From Mangifera indica (lineage: Eukaryota > Streptophyta > Magnoliopsida > Sapindales > Anacardiaceae): a stretch of DNA of 64,000 nucleotides. Numbering within the stretch: the first letter of the stretch is position 1; every line of letters starts with the position of its first letter. The notes under the pieces were generated by a model. It saw only the letters and a program-made list of their open reading frames with translations, was not told the DNA's origin and made no database searches. The stretch lies in assembly GCF_011075055.1 (NCBI RefSeq), contig NC_058151.1, forward strand, positions 2,046,001 through 2,110,000, read 5' to 3'. This document shows, one piece after another, positions 12,878 through 24,800 of this stretch. The translations under genes and the position numbers were made by a program.

Positions 12878-15141
12878 TTCATTTGATGTAATGAAGGTTC
12901 TTGATTAGTAATATTGGCTAATTTACTTCCAATTTTAATCTCAGTTGACGCTGACCCACTAATTTATATTGCTTGTCGAACAGGCTATGGCAAGTTTAAT
13001 GGTGGAGTCCACCAATAAAATGCTAGACAAGTGGAATAGTCTCACAAATTCTGGCCACCCAGAAATCGACGTGGAGAAAGAAATTATAGCGACGGCCGGT
13101 GAAATCATTGCGAAAACCAGCTTCGGTGTAAGCTACGAAAATGGAAGAGAAGTATTAAAAAAATTAACCGACATGCAGGTTGCACTTTTCAAGTACAACC
13201 GTTATGTGGGTGTTCCTTTCAGCAGTTTCATGAACCCTAGGCAGAATTTTGAAGCCATAAAACTTGGAAAAGAAGTGGACAGTCTCCTTCAATCGATCAT
13301 TGCAGCTCGAAAGAAAGCCGCCGGTAACGGGCGTCCTTCGAAGGACTTGCTGGGGCTGTTGCTGGAAGCGAACGATGTGGATGATCGGAAAGGGAAAAGA
13401 TTAACGGAAAGAGAATTGATCGATCAGTGCAAAACTTTCTTCTTTGGTGGGCAAGAAACGACTGCTCTGGCATTGTCGTGGACTTTGATGCTTTTGGCTA
13501 TGAATCCAGAGTGGCAAAACCAGTTGAGAGAGGAGATAAGAGAAGTGATTGGTGATAAAGAAATCGATTTCCAAATGCTTGCTGGACTAAAGAAGGTAAT
13601 TTATGCTTTCATCACATGATATTGCTCTCTGAATTCTTTTCTTGAAGTGAAAAAAATCCATAGGAAAAAATAATAGTATAAATTTTTATATATTTTCATC
13701 TTACTCTAAAAAAGAAGAGCCACTTCACTTGTCACCCATCCGCATATGAAAAATAGAATTAAATTAAGCTGATAAATAAATTGTATAAATTTTTTTATCC
13801 AAACTAAATTAATAATTTGTGATTATTAATCTTTTTTTAATTTTAAAATCACTAAATTAAATGTCATCACATTAATTTTAAATTTGTATAATTTATTTAT
13901 ATATGTCATATTACTCTAAAATATCTCTGATTTTTTTTAGGTTTTAAATATGAGCATCCAAGTTTGAATGCCCGATTCAGTGTTTAGATTATATTTTCTC
14001 ATAAAATTAAGAATTATTTTATCTTTAATTAAAATTATCTAATCATATAATTATATATTATGTGAATATTTAATTAAATATTCAAAATTGAATTATTTTA
14101 AATCACTTATTAATTTTATTAGTAAATTATTTATAAAAATTATATGACGAAAAAAGAAAACAATTAACCTGACATTTTGTTATATAACCCAAAAGGGAAA
14201 CACCAACGTTGTCATTATATAAAATATTTTAATTAAAAAAATTAAAATTTTGGTTAATTCTATTGGTCAAAGGCGAAACGTTGTGGCGCGTGAGGAAAGA
14301 CATGTTTTTTTTGTTGGAAAACCATGACGTCATCTTCTTCACACGTCAACTGTAAACTTTAATATTGACCCGCCAAAATCAACAGTGGCAACCGTTTGAC
14401 CGTTTCTAGTTCTCTTTCTGGTCCATGCAGAGTCCAAACTCAACATTGTTTTCGACGGCTCACCGCCCAATCCAAACCCAACCCCTCCGCGGCGCATGTT
14501 TCGTGCCGTACTTGAATTTTATGTCAGAGGAATAAGTAGAAATAAATTTATAAATTGATGTAGTAATATTTTATTCTGTAATTTTAAAATTAAAAAAATG
14601 GTAAATAAGGTGTAAATTCAATTGGTATAAATAAGGTTTATATAATTTATTTATGTATATAATTTTATTTGTTATGTTCGTTAATAGATGTTTTTTTTTT
14701 TTTTGGTTGCAGATGGGATGGGTGATGAATGAAGTTCTACGACTATATCCACCGGCGCCGAATGCGCAAAGGCAAACGCGTGAAGATATTAAAGTCGATG
14801 ACGCGGTGGTTCCTAAAGGGACAAATTTGTGGATCGACATGGTGGGCATGCACCACGATCCCGATTTGTGGGGCGACGATGTGAACGAGTTTCGACCGGA
14901 GAGGTTTCGGGATGATCCGTTGTACGGCGGGTGCAAACACAAGATGGGATTTTTGCCTTTCGGTTTTGGGGGAAGAATGTGTGTAGCTCGGAACTTGGCA
15001 ATGATGGAGTATAAGGTTGTTTTAGCAAAAATTCTGTCCAGGTTTTCTGTGAGGCTGTCTCCTAATTACCGCCATGCTCCTTCCATTGTGCTCTCCCTCC
15101 GACCAACCCATGGCTTGCCCCTCATAGTTGAACCACTATAA
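11998..15141 (+). CDS. Cytochrome P450, CYP72 clan, CYP715A-like (copy 1)
   Basis: Four exons with GT-AG borders, 11998-12283, 12383-12612, 12984-13595 and 14713-15141, join in frame to 518 residues, the usual plant P450 length. The product is a predicted ER-anchored haem monooxygenase: an N-terminal hydrophobic anchor (about 5-27), a proline-rich hinge (GPTPNFPFGN), the I-helix GGQETT (327-332), the K-helix EVLR (383-386), PERF (438-441) and the haem loop PFGFGGRMCVA with Cys466. The last position of the consensus haem loop is Ala instead of Gly. Segments such as HDIHSVLFPYFARW and FIYWLGIEPFLRIADPEF resemble CYP715A proteins as I remember them; CYP714 or CYP709 are less likely. Substrate is unknown. 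An AATAAA lies near 15263. The start is chosen by the anchor and by the identical start in copy 2. Confidence 0.9.
12766..12876. repeat. (CT)n(TA)n compound microsatellite in P450 intron 2
   Basis: About 80 bp of CT repeats followed by about 30 bp of TA. The right-arm gene has only a short TATATATATA at this place, so the expansion is private to copy 1 or was lost in copy 2. Confidence 0.95.
14265..14520 (+). promoter_or_regulatory. Conserved GC-richer block inside P450 intron 3 (copy 1)
   Basis: In an otherwise very AT-rich intron this block is well matched to 18805-19045 in gene 2. It contains TGACGTCA at 14325-14332, CACGTCAAC, and W-box-type TTGACC motifs. It is not an exon: no frame is open in both copies. 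Enhancer or internal promoter function is inferred only. Confidence 0.5.
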
Positions 15142-15361
15142 TCAGCTCGGCACTGGGTTCTAGGTGACCACAAAGTTTTACAACTATGTAGTGACTTTGC
15201 CGCAGATTTTATGACGTCTCTATTTTTGTTCTGGTTGTAGCTGCAAAAAATGTCATTGTAAAAATAAATTAATTAATAAAATGATTATTACTTTTTTCTT
15301 TTTTCACTTTCTTTTGGTGTTTTAATTTATTCATGTGGACTTAAAAAAGACTCGTACAAAG

Positions 15362-16285
15362 GGTGAATACTAATATCGGTATGCTGATTAATGTTTCTAA
15401 CAAAGTAGATAATTACATTGATTATGTAAATAGTATTATTAATGAAATAAATAATATTATTGAAAGAACAAATAATATCACTAGTAAGATAAATAATATC
15501 ATCAAATAAAAATTTAATCAAAATATTGATCAAACTAGCAAACTGAAACATTAACTCGAATTCAATTCGAATCAAACCAAAGACCAATTCAAATTGAGTT
15601 CCCTCAATTCAAAATCCTAAAACTATATCAATTATTATGGAAGAAAATAATAATAATAAGGCCAAAAAGAATTATTCACACCTAAGGTTTAGTCTATCGC
15701 CAAGTTGATACCTATAATTTTTTGAAAATTTAAATATTTATCTATCATCCAAATTCTATTAAATTTTATTTTTAATGTAAAAGGTAAAAATATCCCAATT
15801 TTAAAAAATATTAAATTTATCCCAATTCCCACCTTAGTTTTGATAACTAACAAATTTTCATAACGTAATTTTAAAAAGTTGTATTTTTCCTCACTATCTA
15901 GGGTTTTCCTTTTTTTAGGTTTAACAATCACCCCCCTCAAAATTCAAAACATTGTAATTATACTCTCATAAAATACATTCTCTCTTTTCAGTGACTGTTT
16001 TTTTCAACGATTACTCTGGTATGTTGTTAACTCCGCCACTAGTACTCTCTTTCTAATGGTTTTTTAATACAAGAACTATGCCAAAATTGACTGAGAGATT
16101 CAGTTCGATTTTGACCGATTTTGCGTCATTGTCGACCTCTCCTTCGGTGGTCAATGGCCTCACGATCCTCTTCCTCCTCTTGTGTTGCATAAGTAGCCTG
16201 TCAACGAAGTAAAAAGTGGATGGGTTTGAAGTTGAAGTAGTTGTTAGGCTTTTTATATTGGGTGTGGTTGTGCATTTTGTTTCTT
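15362..16285. other. Left half of the spacer, with a MITE relic
   Basis: From about 15660 the sequence GGCCAAAAAGAATTATTCAC, then ACCTAAGGTTTAG, matches the ends of the element at 53428-54272. The following 15890-16150 matches its interior (CTATCTAGGGTTTTC; AAAATACATTCTC). The matching right end is not found. No gene is visible. Confidence 0.6.
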
Positions 16286-17553
16286 TTTTTTTTTTTTTTG
16301 TAATAAATATATATATTACACAAAAAGCAAGCCAAAAGACACAACAACCTAAGCTCGTCCTCAACAGAGGAGAACGGCATAAGCTCTAGTTCAATATGGA
16401 AAATTCAATGATTCAACAAACATTACAACATGCCTATATTCAAGTAGATGCAAGCCTTGGCGAGCATGGGACCCTCAAGATTCAATCACTCATCTTCACC
16501 ATCAGAACTTGGCACCAACATCTTCAAAATCACAGACACAGATGCAACACTGCATCAGCACACTCCAGGCGACCACCTAAAGGACAACAGGAGCTGCGCC
16601 CATTTCAAAACTCAGAAGAAGGGCTGCAAGAAAAACTGCAGAAGCCACAGCTTCCCCTGCTCAACTAAACACAAGAGAATAACCATCAGCATCTACCAAG
16701 ACATGCATTGAACCAGGGGTTGAGCCTTCCATCCATCAGCAGAAGCAGAGATCGAAAGATTGAGAACTGCAACCAGGGAGAGTAGCAGCCTAGACGAAGA
16801 CAACAGAATTCACCAGCTCCCCAGATCGGCTGCTAGGGCATCTCAAATCAAAACCACCAACAGAATCGGCAGCAAGAATTAAGGAAATGGGCGCAACACA
16901 GCATTCAAAAAAACCCAAGCAAAACCGCAACCATGGAGAGTAGCAGCCTAGACGAAGACAACAGAATTCACCAGCTCCCCAGATCGGCTGCTAGAGCATC
17001 TCAAATCAAAACCACCAACAGAATCGGCAGCAAGAATTAAGGAAATGGGCGCAACACAGCATTCAAAAAAACCCAAGCAAAACCGCAACCATGGAGAGTA
17101 GCAGCCTAGACGAAGACAACAGAATTCACCAGCTCCCCAGATCGGCTGCTAGAGCATCTCAAATCAAAACCACCAACAGAATCGGCAGCAAGAATTAAGG
17201 AAATGGGGGCATCAAAAAAACCCAAGCAAACCACTCTTCAGATAACACAACTCAGGCGCCAATCTTAGAGCAAAGGGTAAAAATAAGGGGATCCTACAGA
17301 AGCACCAGGAAACCAAGCCGCAGGAGCCACAGTGGAGATGCAGAAGAAATAAGTGTCACCCACTATCCAGAGGAGACAGGAGAGAAGGGAGCAGCAGAAA
17401 GCATCAGACATCTCTGGAGGCCAGTAAACCAGACAGCAGGAGCGACTAATTTTCAACAGGTCACAGAATCAGAAGGTAGGAGCTCCAGCAGGCAGACTGC
17501 CGGAGCCAAGCACATCCTCCATCAAAATCAAAAGGAGCAGGAGCCAAGCCTAT
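16286..17553 (-). mobile_element. 5'-truncated non-LTR (L1-like) retroposon
   Basis: A 12-bp direct repeat ATTTTGTTTCTT occurs at 16274-16285 and 17554-17565. Just inside the left copy is a poly-T tract (to 16299), which is a poly-A tail on the minus strand, preceded on that strand by GTGTAATATATATATTTATT. Target duplication plus poly-A tail indicates target-primed insertion. It is GC-richer than its surroundings and has no recognisable reverse transcriptase, so it is probably a 3' untranslated fragment of a LINE; a processed transcript is the alternative. Confidence 0.75.
16771..17231. repeat. 158-bp tandem repeat, about 2.9 copies
   Basis: Units start at AACCAGGGAG (16771), AACCATGGAG (16929) and AACCATGGAG (17087), exactly 158 bp apart. 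Copies are nearly identical; the third loses about 14 bp near its end. The array lies wholly within the retroposon. Confidence 0.93.
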
Positions 17554-17565
17554 ATTTTGTTTCTT

Positions 17566-17956
17566 TAGTCTGCACTGCAGACATATTATTAAACCATCTT
17601 CTAGCGCAGGTATTGAATGAGATGATTCAAGATGATGCAAGGCCTCCCAGGAAAAAGCTCTATCAACTGAAAATACAAACAATCATTTGTAAAGGCAACG
17701 TCTGCAAATGATTTTATTGGGGAACAAAACCGGTGCATTCTGAGCTTCTGGACCATTCCCTGGAATCTTTTACAAGTTTTTGATCGTGTATTATCATATA
17801 AATAAAACTATGTAAGTGTAATTTGGACTATTTGATTAGAGCTTCATTATCTGATTAAGTTATTTTGATTTAAGTATAAATTTAGATTTAATCATACAAT
17901 TATATATCATCTTGTATATTTAAAATTGTATATATATGATATTATATATTATGGTT
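17566..17956. other. Right half of the spacer
   Basis: No gene is visible. It holds a near palindrome GTCTGCACTGCAGAC at about 17569-17583 and a degraded palindromic MITE at about 17795-17945. Confidence 0.55.
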
Positions 17957-18174
17957 TTCTTTGTATTAGTCTTGTAAGTCCAAATGAATAAATTATAACA
18001 CCAAAATAAAGTAAAAAAAGAAAAAAATAACAATCATTTCATTAATTATTTTATTTTTACATTGATATATATTGCAGTTATAACCCCGACGAAAACAGAA
18101 ACGCCATAAAATATGTGGTAAAATCACTACATAGTAGTAAAACTTTGTGGTTGCTTATAACAGTGCTGAGCTGA

Positions 18175-21100
18175 TTACAGAGGTTCAACGATGAGGGGCA
18201 AGCCATGGGTTGGCCGGAGGGAGAGCACAATGGAAGGAGCATGGCGATAATTCGGAGACATCCTCACTGAAAACCTAGACAAAATTTTTGTTAAAACCAC
18301 CTTATACTCCATCATCGCCAAGTTCCGAGCAACACACATTCTTCCCCCAAAACCAAACGGTAAAAAACCCATCTTGTGTTTGCACCCACCGTACAACGGA
18401 TCATCTCGAAACCTCTCCGGCCGAAACTCGTTCACGTCGTCGCCCCACAAAGCGGGGTCGTGGTGCATGCCCACCACGTCGATCCACAAATTGGTCCCTT
18501 TAGGAACCACCACCTCATCGACTTTGATATCTTCACGTGTTTGCCTTTGCGCATTTGGTGCCGGCGAATATAGCCGTAGAACTTCATTCATCACCCATCC
18601 CATCTGCAACAATTAAGACATTCATTAATAAACATACAAAAATAACTGTATTTATAAATAAATTATATAAATTATTTATACAAACTGAATTAATATCTTA
18701 TTATTAAGTGAGGTAATTATTTATTTTATTTTTTATTTAAAATTATTTAATTAAATATTATTATTTTAATTTATAAATTGTTCATATTATCCTAACATAA
18801 AAATCATGCACGGCACGAAACAAGCAAGTACGGAGAGGTTGGGATCGGCTTGGACGGTAAGCCGTAGAAAACAATGCTAAGTTTGGACTCTGCATGGACC
18901 AGAGAGAGAACTGGAAACGGTCAAGGGGCAGCCACCGTTGATTCTGGCCCGTCAATATTAAATTTTATAGTTGACGTGTGAAGAGATGACGTCATGATTT
19001 TCCATCAGAAACATGTCTCACTTCACGCGCTACAACGTTTGACCTTTCATCAGAATCAAACAAAAGTTTTATTAAAATATTTTATATTATCACAACATTC
19101 GTGTTTCCTTCTTTGGGTCATAACACAGAATTCAGATAATATATATAATTTATTATTATTTTATGATATAATAATATATTTTTATATACTAATTAAATAT
19201 TTATAATTGAATATTCATAGTTTAAATATATCAATCAAAATTAACACGCGGTGAGATGGTAAATTCCACAAAGCAAAAATAATAAGACAAAATATGTTTT
19301 CTTTTTTTAATCACACAGTTTTAAATAATTAATCACTAATTATATATTATAAATAATATGTTAGTATGGGATTAAATATTATTTTATTTTTAATTTAAAA
19401 TTTTTGTATATAATTAAATATTATTTTATTTTAATAAAAAATTTAAAATTTATTAAAAGTTTATATATTCATTTGCATAGTAAAATGTGTGTGCAGATTT
19501 TATTGTCTTTTTTATGTGGGTGACTAAGTGAAGCTGTGAAGTGACTCTTCCTCTTTAGGGTAAGATAAAAATATATATAAATTGATACTATTATTTTTTC
19601 CTATGGATTCTTTTCACCTCAGGAAATGAATTCAGAGAGCAATATCATGTGATGAAAGCATAAATTACCTTCTTTAGTCCAGCAAGTATTTGGAAATCGA
19701 TTTCTTCATCACCAATTACTTCTCTTATCTCCTCTCTCAACTGGTTTTGCCATTCTGGATTTATAGCCAAAAGCATCAAAGTCCACGACAATGCCAAAGC
19801 CGTCGTTTCTTGCCCACCAAAGAAGAAAGTTTTGCACTGATCGATCAGTTCTCTTTCAGTTAATCTTTTCCCTTTTCGATCATCCACCTCGTTCGCTTCC
19901 AGCAACAGCCCCAGCAAGTCCTTCGACGGACGCCCGTTACCGACGGCTTTCTTTCGAGCTGCAATGATTGATTGAAGGAGACTGTCTATTTCTTTTCCAA
20001 GTTTTATGGCTTCGAAATTCTGCCTAGGGTTCATGAAACTGCTGAAAGGTACACCCACATAACGGTTGTACTTGAAAAGTGCAACCTGCATGTCGGTTAA
20101 TTTTTTCAATACTTCTCTTCCATTTTCGTAGCTTACGCCGAAACTGGTTCTTGCAATGATTTCACCGGCCGTCTTTATAATCTCTCTCTCCACGTCGATT
20201 TCTGGGTTGCCGGAATTTGTGAGAATACTCCACTTGTCTAGCATTTTACAGGTGGACTCCACCATTAAACTTGCCATAGCCTGTCCGACAAGCAATATAA
20301 ATTATTGGGTCAGTGTAACCTGAGACTAAATACGAAAATAGATCAACCAATATTACTCATCAAGAACCTTCATCACATCAAATGAAATATATATATAAAG
20401 AGAAGATAAAAATGGCTATGAAACGCAATTGCTGTAGTGGTAATAGAAGGGGTTCTGGACATGGGTTCAAATCCCCTAGCGGTATTTCAAAATTAAAATT
20501 TTTATTTACTTGATATGGTAATCACAAGATTGATCACTGTAATTAAGGTTTTATTTGTTCAGTATGACTACTTTCGTTGGGACGGTCCTACTCAAGTGAG
20601 TTTACTTTCTTTAGAAAAAAAAAAATTGGGGTTGAAGAGAACGAGTGAAGTGTTTGGAATCCCATGCGTAACTAGGTTGAAATTCATGATTGGCTACGAA
20701 GAATGGTTTTTTCAATGATTTATTTGGGTCCAAATTTGTATGAGATTGAGAGAAAGAGACCTTCAAGTTGGAAGAAGAGAATGCAGGCGTGATTACATGC
20801 CGAAGACGAACCCATTCATCACCTTCAACCATTACTAACCCATCACCAAACATGGGTTTTCTGTCATATTTAAACACATTTGGTTTTCCCCAGCTCTTCC
20901 CCATAACGCCTGAAGACAATTTCTTAAGAAATTCTGGATCTGCAATGCGTAAAAAAGGCTCTATCCCCAGCCAGTAGATGAACACTTTGCCTGCAAATTT
21001 TACATATGAGCTCATCATCAATACCCAGTTAAAATGATTAGCAAATCTTGTAAAAGTCCGTTAGGGTTTTTTTATTATATGACGTCTTACCATAAGACTG

Positions 21101-21376
21101 TTGCCACCGAGCAAAGTAAGGAAAGAGAACTGAGTGTATATCATGGGAGATAGTTGAAGAAGACGACCCAAGTGAAGAAGAATCATCACTCTTAGTCTTC
21201 TTATTCTTCATCTCACTGATATTTCCAAACGGAAAATTTGGCGCTGGCCCTCGCAGCCCTCCCCTCTTAGTTTTATGATAAGCCAAAACAGGCAAAACCC
21301 AACAAGAAAGCAGCACTCTCAATAACAACACCATCAATGCTAAGCTAAACACAGAAGATAACAGAAGAAACGCCAT
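18175..21376 (-). CDS. Cytochrome P450, CYP72 clan, CYP715A-like (copy 2)
   Basis: Exons on the minus strand are 21376-21091, 20990-20761, 20280-19669 and 18603-18175. Their lengths (286, 230, 612, 429) are the same as in copy 1, giving 518 residues with no stop or frameshift. The anchor, GGQETT, EVLR, PERF and FGFGGRMCVA motifs are all present, so it should fold and bind haem as copy 1 does. Differences are scattered substitutions, most of them in the anchor and the linker. One notable change turns the conserved LYPP after the K-helix into LYSP. It converges on copy 1, with about 3.0 kb between the stop codons. An inserted SINE lies in intron 2. Confidence 0.9.
18805..19045 (-). promoter_or_regulatory. 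Conserved GC-richer block inside P450 intron 3 (copy 2)
   Basis: Counterpart of 14265-14520. TGACGTCA is at 18987-18994. The motifs GTTGACGTGTG and GGTCAAGG and the GTCCATGCAGAGTCCAAACT stretch (minus-strand reading) are retained. Function is unknown. Confidence 0.5.
20413..20627 (+). mobile_element. tRNA-derived SINE in intron 2 of P450 copy 2
   Basis: A pol III A-box-like TGTAGTGGTAATAG is followed by a B-box GGGTTCAAATCCC (20463-20475), and the segment ends in an A-rich tail at about 20616-20627. The corresponding intron 2 of copy 1 lacks the segment: TGGCTATGAAGAATGG there runs straight on. A clear target duplication was not found. Confidence 0.65.
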
Positions 21377-21830
21377 TGATTCTCTCTCTCTTTCTCTCTA
21401 TATCTCTCTCCCAAAGCACTGCCTCAGCTTTTGTATGAAATTTGGGAGATGAAATGGGTATTTATAGGAGGAGATTGGCCTGGTTCAAGAATGTCAAAGT
21501 GTTGACTACGACAAGCACCAATCTGTAAAAACGTTTGAACAATTTTTCAACTCCATAAACATCAACTTCATTTCACTTTGCCTTTCTGCTACAGTCTTTC
21601 TTTTATTTTATTTTTAAATAAAATATTTATTATATTATAAAATATATTGCTTTTGCCTTTTGTTTTTGTCAAACGGCTCGCTCGCGGTTTGGCTTCTTAA
21701 GACTGTTAGCTGATAACGCGCGGTTAAGACGAAGATTTTATTACTTTACCTGTCCATTTCAACCAATGGATGATCTCCACGTATGATCCCTTGACTGGTG
21801 CTTTGCTGACTTCCACGTGGATTACGAGAA
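21377..21830 (-). promoter_or_regulatory. P450 gene 2 promoter and 5' leader
   Basis: TATTTATA at 21459-21466 (TATAAATA on the minus strand) and G-box CACGTG at 21814-21819 match the gene 1 promoter in order and distance. GATCTCCACGTATGATC near 21775 corresponds to the second ACGT element of gene 1. Confidence 0.7.
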
Positions 21831-21849
21831 ACCAGTACTTGTTGCTAGA

Positions 21850-24800
21850 ATGGTAATATTAATCAGCCAATTTAGAAATTATTTAATTAATTATTTAACT
21901 TAATTAATTATTATTAAAATATAGCCTTTTCCAGGTGTGGAAACCGAAAGATTTGCTATTTTCGTGTGCAATGAGCTCATGGTATCTGTCAAGTTAGAAC
22001 ATTGACTTGTAATAAAGTCACTAGTCAATTTCAATGTTGGATAGAATTAATGAACGTGTGAAACCATGCATACACATAGCTTCTTATTAACCAGGGAAAC
22101 AAATGCACCCCGCCTTAAATATATAAATAGTTATTTAAATAATATATTATTATATAATTAAATAATATTATATTTTTAATTTAAAATTATTTAATTATTT
22201 GATATTATATTATTTAAAAATTTAATAAAATACTTTAAAAAAATATACATAATTTACTTCTAACTAAATATTATTAATTAAAATTGCAACGGATAAGACA
22301 AATTGTAGATGGATGGATGAGAGACCTTTCTCAATGGCGGATAAATGGGGTCAAAGGGTGGTGAGCTGATCCCGCCTGAGATTAAAAAATTTCTTGACTT
22401 ATGTATAAAAAAATCAAATATAACTCTTAAAATTTTACACCGAATTTTTTTATATTTTATTGATTTTTATATATTTTTAATAAAATTATATATATTTAAT
22501 ATATAATTAAATATATAAATAATATATTATAATATGATTAAATGATTTTAAATTAAAAATAAAATAAAAAATATGTATGTAAAATATTACGATTATATCT
22601 TATGTCTATTCAACTTTAACCTCCTCAATTTTTTTTCCTTTGGTCCAAGTCTTCCCTTTACAGGAAAGTACTACGAAGTTTGGATGTTAATGTGAATTTC
22701 ACATTAACATTAATCAATGTACAAAATAAAGAAGAAAAGGTTGTTTAAGATGTGTTTCACGTAAAGGTAAAGCAGTAACAGTTGGTATAAGTCAGTAAAA
22801 CCTATGGTTGCACCTTTTTTTCTATACCTTTCGGTGGACTCCATTGTCATCTCGATATTCATACTGCCTGCTTCTTTTCTTACACTGATCCAGCTCTTGT
22901 ATAAAACAACTATAGCCATGGCTATAGCCAAGCCACTTCTGTACATTTTGCTAGCGACACCAGAGCTTCCCAACTACTTTCTTTTGTCACTTCTCTGCTT
23001 GCTTTTCAATTTTCTTGTGTTTTTTGTTTTTGATATTCCATGAAATTTATTGTTATTATTATTATTATTCAATTTTCTTCTTCTTTTTATATTTACTTTA
23101 CAATTCGTAATATCATTTTTACACCATTTAAAAAGTAGGAAAATTTCATTATTTCCTCAATTCTTGCGGATGATGGTGTTTGTTGTCTTTTATATTTTGC
23201 AAGATTATTAGATGAAGAAACAGAATGACATTATCTATCATGAGTTTGAGAATTCAGTGTAGTTATTAGTGTGGATCCAATCTAAGCTATCTCCGAACGA
23301 ATACATGCCCCAGTCTGAATAAATCGATTTTGAGTTGAAGTTTTAGTTCGACAGTTTAATTTAAGATCGATTCTTTTGTGTATTTGATGTTATTGTTTAT
23401 CTTATCGATAATACTATTTACTCTTTTAATAACATTATTTACCTTACAAATGATATTCTAGTGATATTGTACATCAATTTAAATGAGTTTGATCTTGAAT
23501 TCAAGTTGGATATTATTACTTCGATCTAAACTTCAATTAGCCCTAGACTTGACTTGACTCAACTCGACTTATCTCAACTTGGATCGAATCTGTAGAATTA
23601 TAAATTGGGTTATGAATCAAATTAATATTGTTGACAAAGTATTATACAATATATAATATTATTATATAGTCTAAACTGAAATTTTAATTTTATAAAATAA
23701 AAATAATAATAAATAAGTAAGCTAGAGCCCTAATTATATAAAATAAGAAAATAATAAATAACTAAACTAAAATTTTAATCCTATAAAATAAAAATAATAA
23801 TAAATTAAAAATTAAAATTAAATTAAATTAGAATTATATCTCATAAAAATCAGATTAAATAAAATACGTTTAGATGATGTCACCCCTAATAATCACATGA
23901 CTTGAAAAATGGTCGGGTTATTGTACCATAAATTTGTCTTATTAAAAGTCAATAATCTGCTATAGTTGATTCAGTCAAATATTCTTTTTGGCTGAGGAGG
24001 GAGAATTAGGCAAGGAATGAATTTAGAGTCAATCCAAAAAATTCTTGAATTTCCATTTGGAGCATTAACAATTATATTACAAATTAATTAATCACTTTTC
24101 TGTATTTTTTTTTTCATATATTTATTTAATTATTAACGTAGTTATAATTATTAAATCTAATACTTATAATATATGTATATATTAAATTGTGGTGTTTTTT
24201 ATATTTAATTATTCAGAAGTGTGAGGAACACGATGAATTCTTCAAAAAGATTTCAAATATTATTATAATAATAAATAATTTTATTTTATTTTTCTTAGTA
24301 TTTTCTTAGACCAATATTGAATTGATGTAGTTCTGATAATAGATTTATTATAAACGAAACACTTGTATATAGTATAAAATTATATATACATATATTTTTT
24401 ATTAATTTATTTATATAAAACAAGAAAATATGTTGTTCAATGTCGTGGTTATTTATTTTTTTATTTCAAAATTATTTAATCACATATTATCACATCAGAT
24501 CATAGAGATAAATCAACAAAGAAATATTAGTACATCTTGTATTGCTCTTGTACATATCAAGTAAAATTTTATAAATCTTAACTTTAACTTGAAAAAATTA
24601 ATGTTGACTCTATGCAGTTAACATGGAACATATGTGAAGGTATTCGCTTTCTCTCTCTCTTTCATATTACAATTTGTGAGACTCTCGATATAATAATAAT
24701 AAAATTATATGTCTCCAATTTTAAATATCTAATTAAGTATGTTTTATATAAATAAATAATTTTGAATTAAAAATAAAATAATACATAATATGCGTGTGCA

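Larger units (their letters stand above)
978..15361 (+). repeat. Left arm of large inverted duplication
   Basis: This segment is repeated in reverse complement at about 17957-33640. Anchors read directly: 1085-1290 with 33350-33555; 4190-4400 with 29990-30240; 4640-4740 with 29670-29770; 6540-6620 with 26870-26945; 8380-8700 with 25000-25450; 9590-9700 with 23950-24060; 10237-10600 with 22700-23045; and 11540-15361, containing the P450 gene, with 17957-21850. Order and inversion are consistent throughout. Length differences come from insertions private to one arm. Confidence 0.93.

Noticed and set aside
12697..12882. RERERE... minus-strand frame
   Set aside because: Translation of the CT/TA microsatellite.
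14743..15028. Minus-strand frames over P450 exon 4 (and plus-strand ones at 18288-18616)
   Set aside because: They are antisense shadows of a coding exon with complete P450 motifs on the other strand.
16396..16711. Overlapping frames of 87-90 codons
   Set aside because: They lie antisense inside the LINE-like insertion and follow its GC-richer composition only.
16771..17231. 158-bp array as a centromeric satellite
   Set aside because: Fewer than three copies and wholly inside a retroposon with its own TSD.
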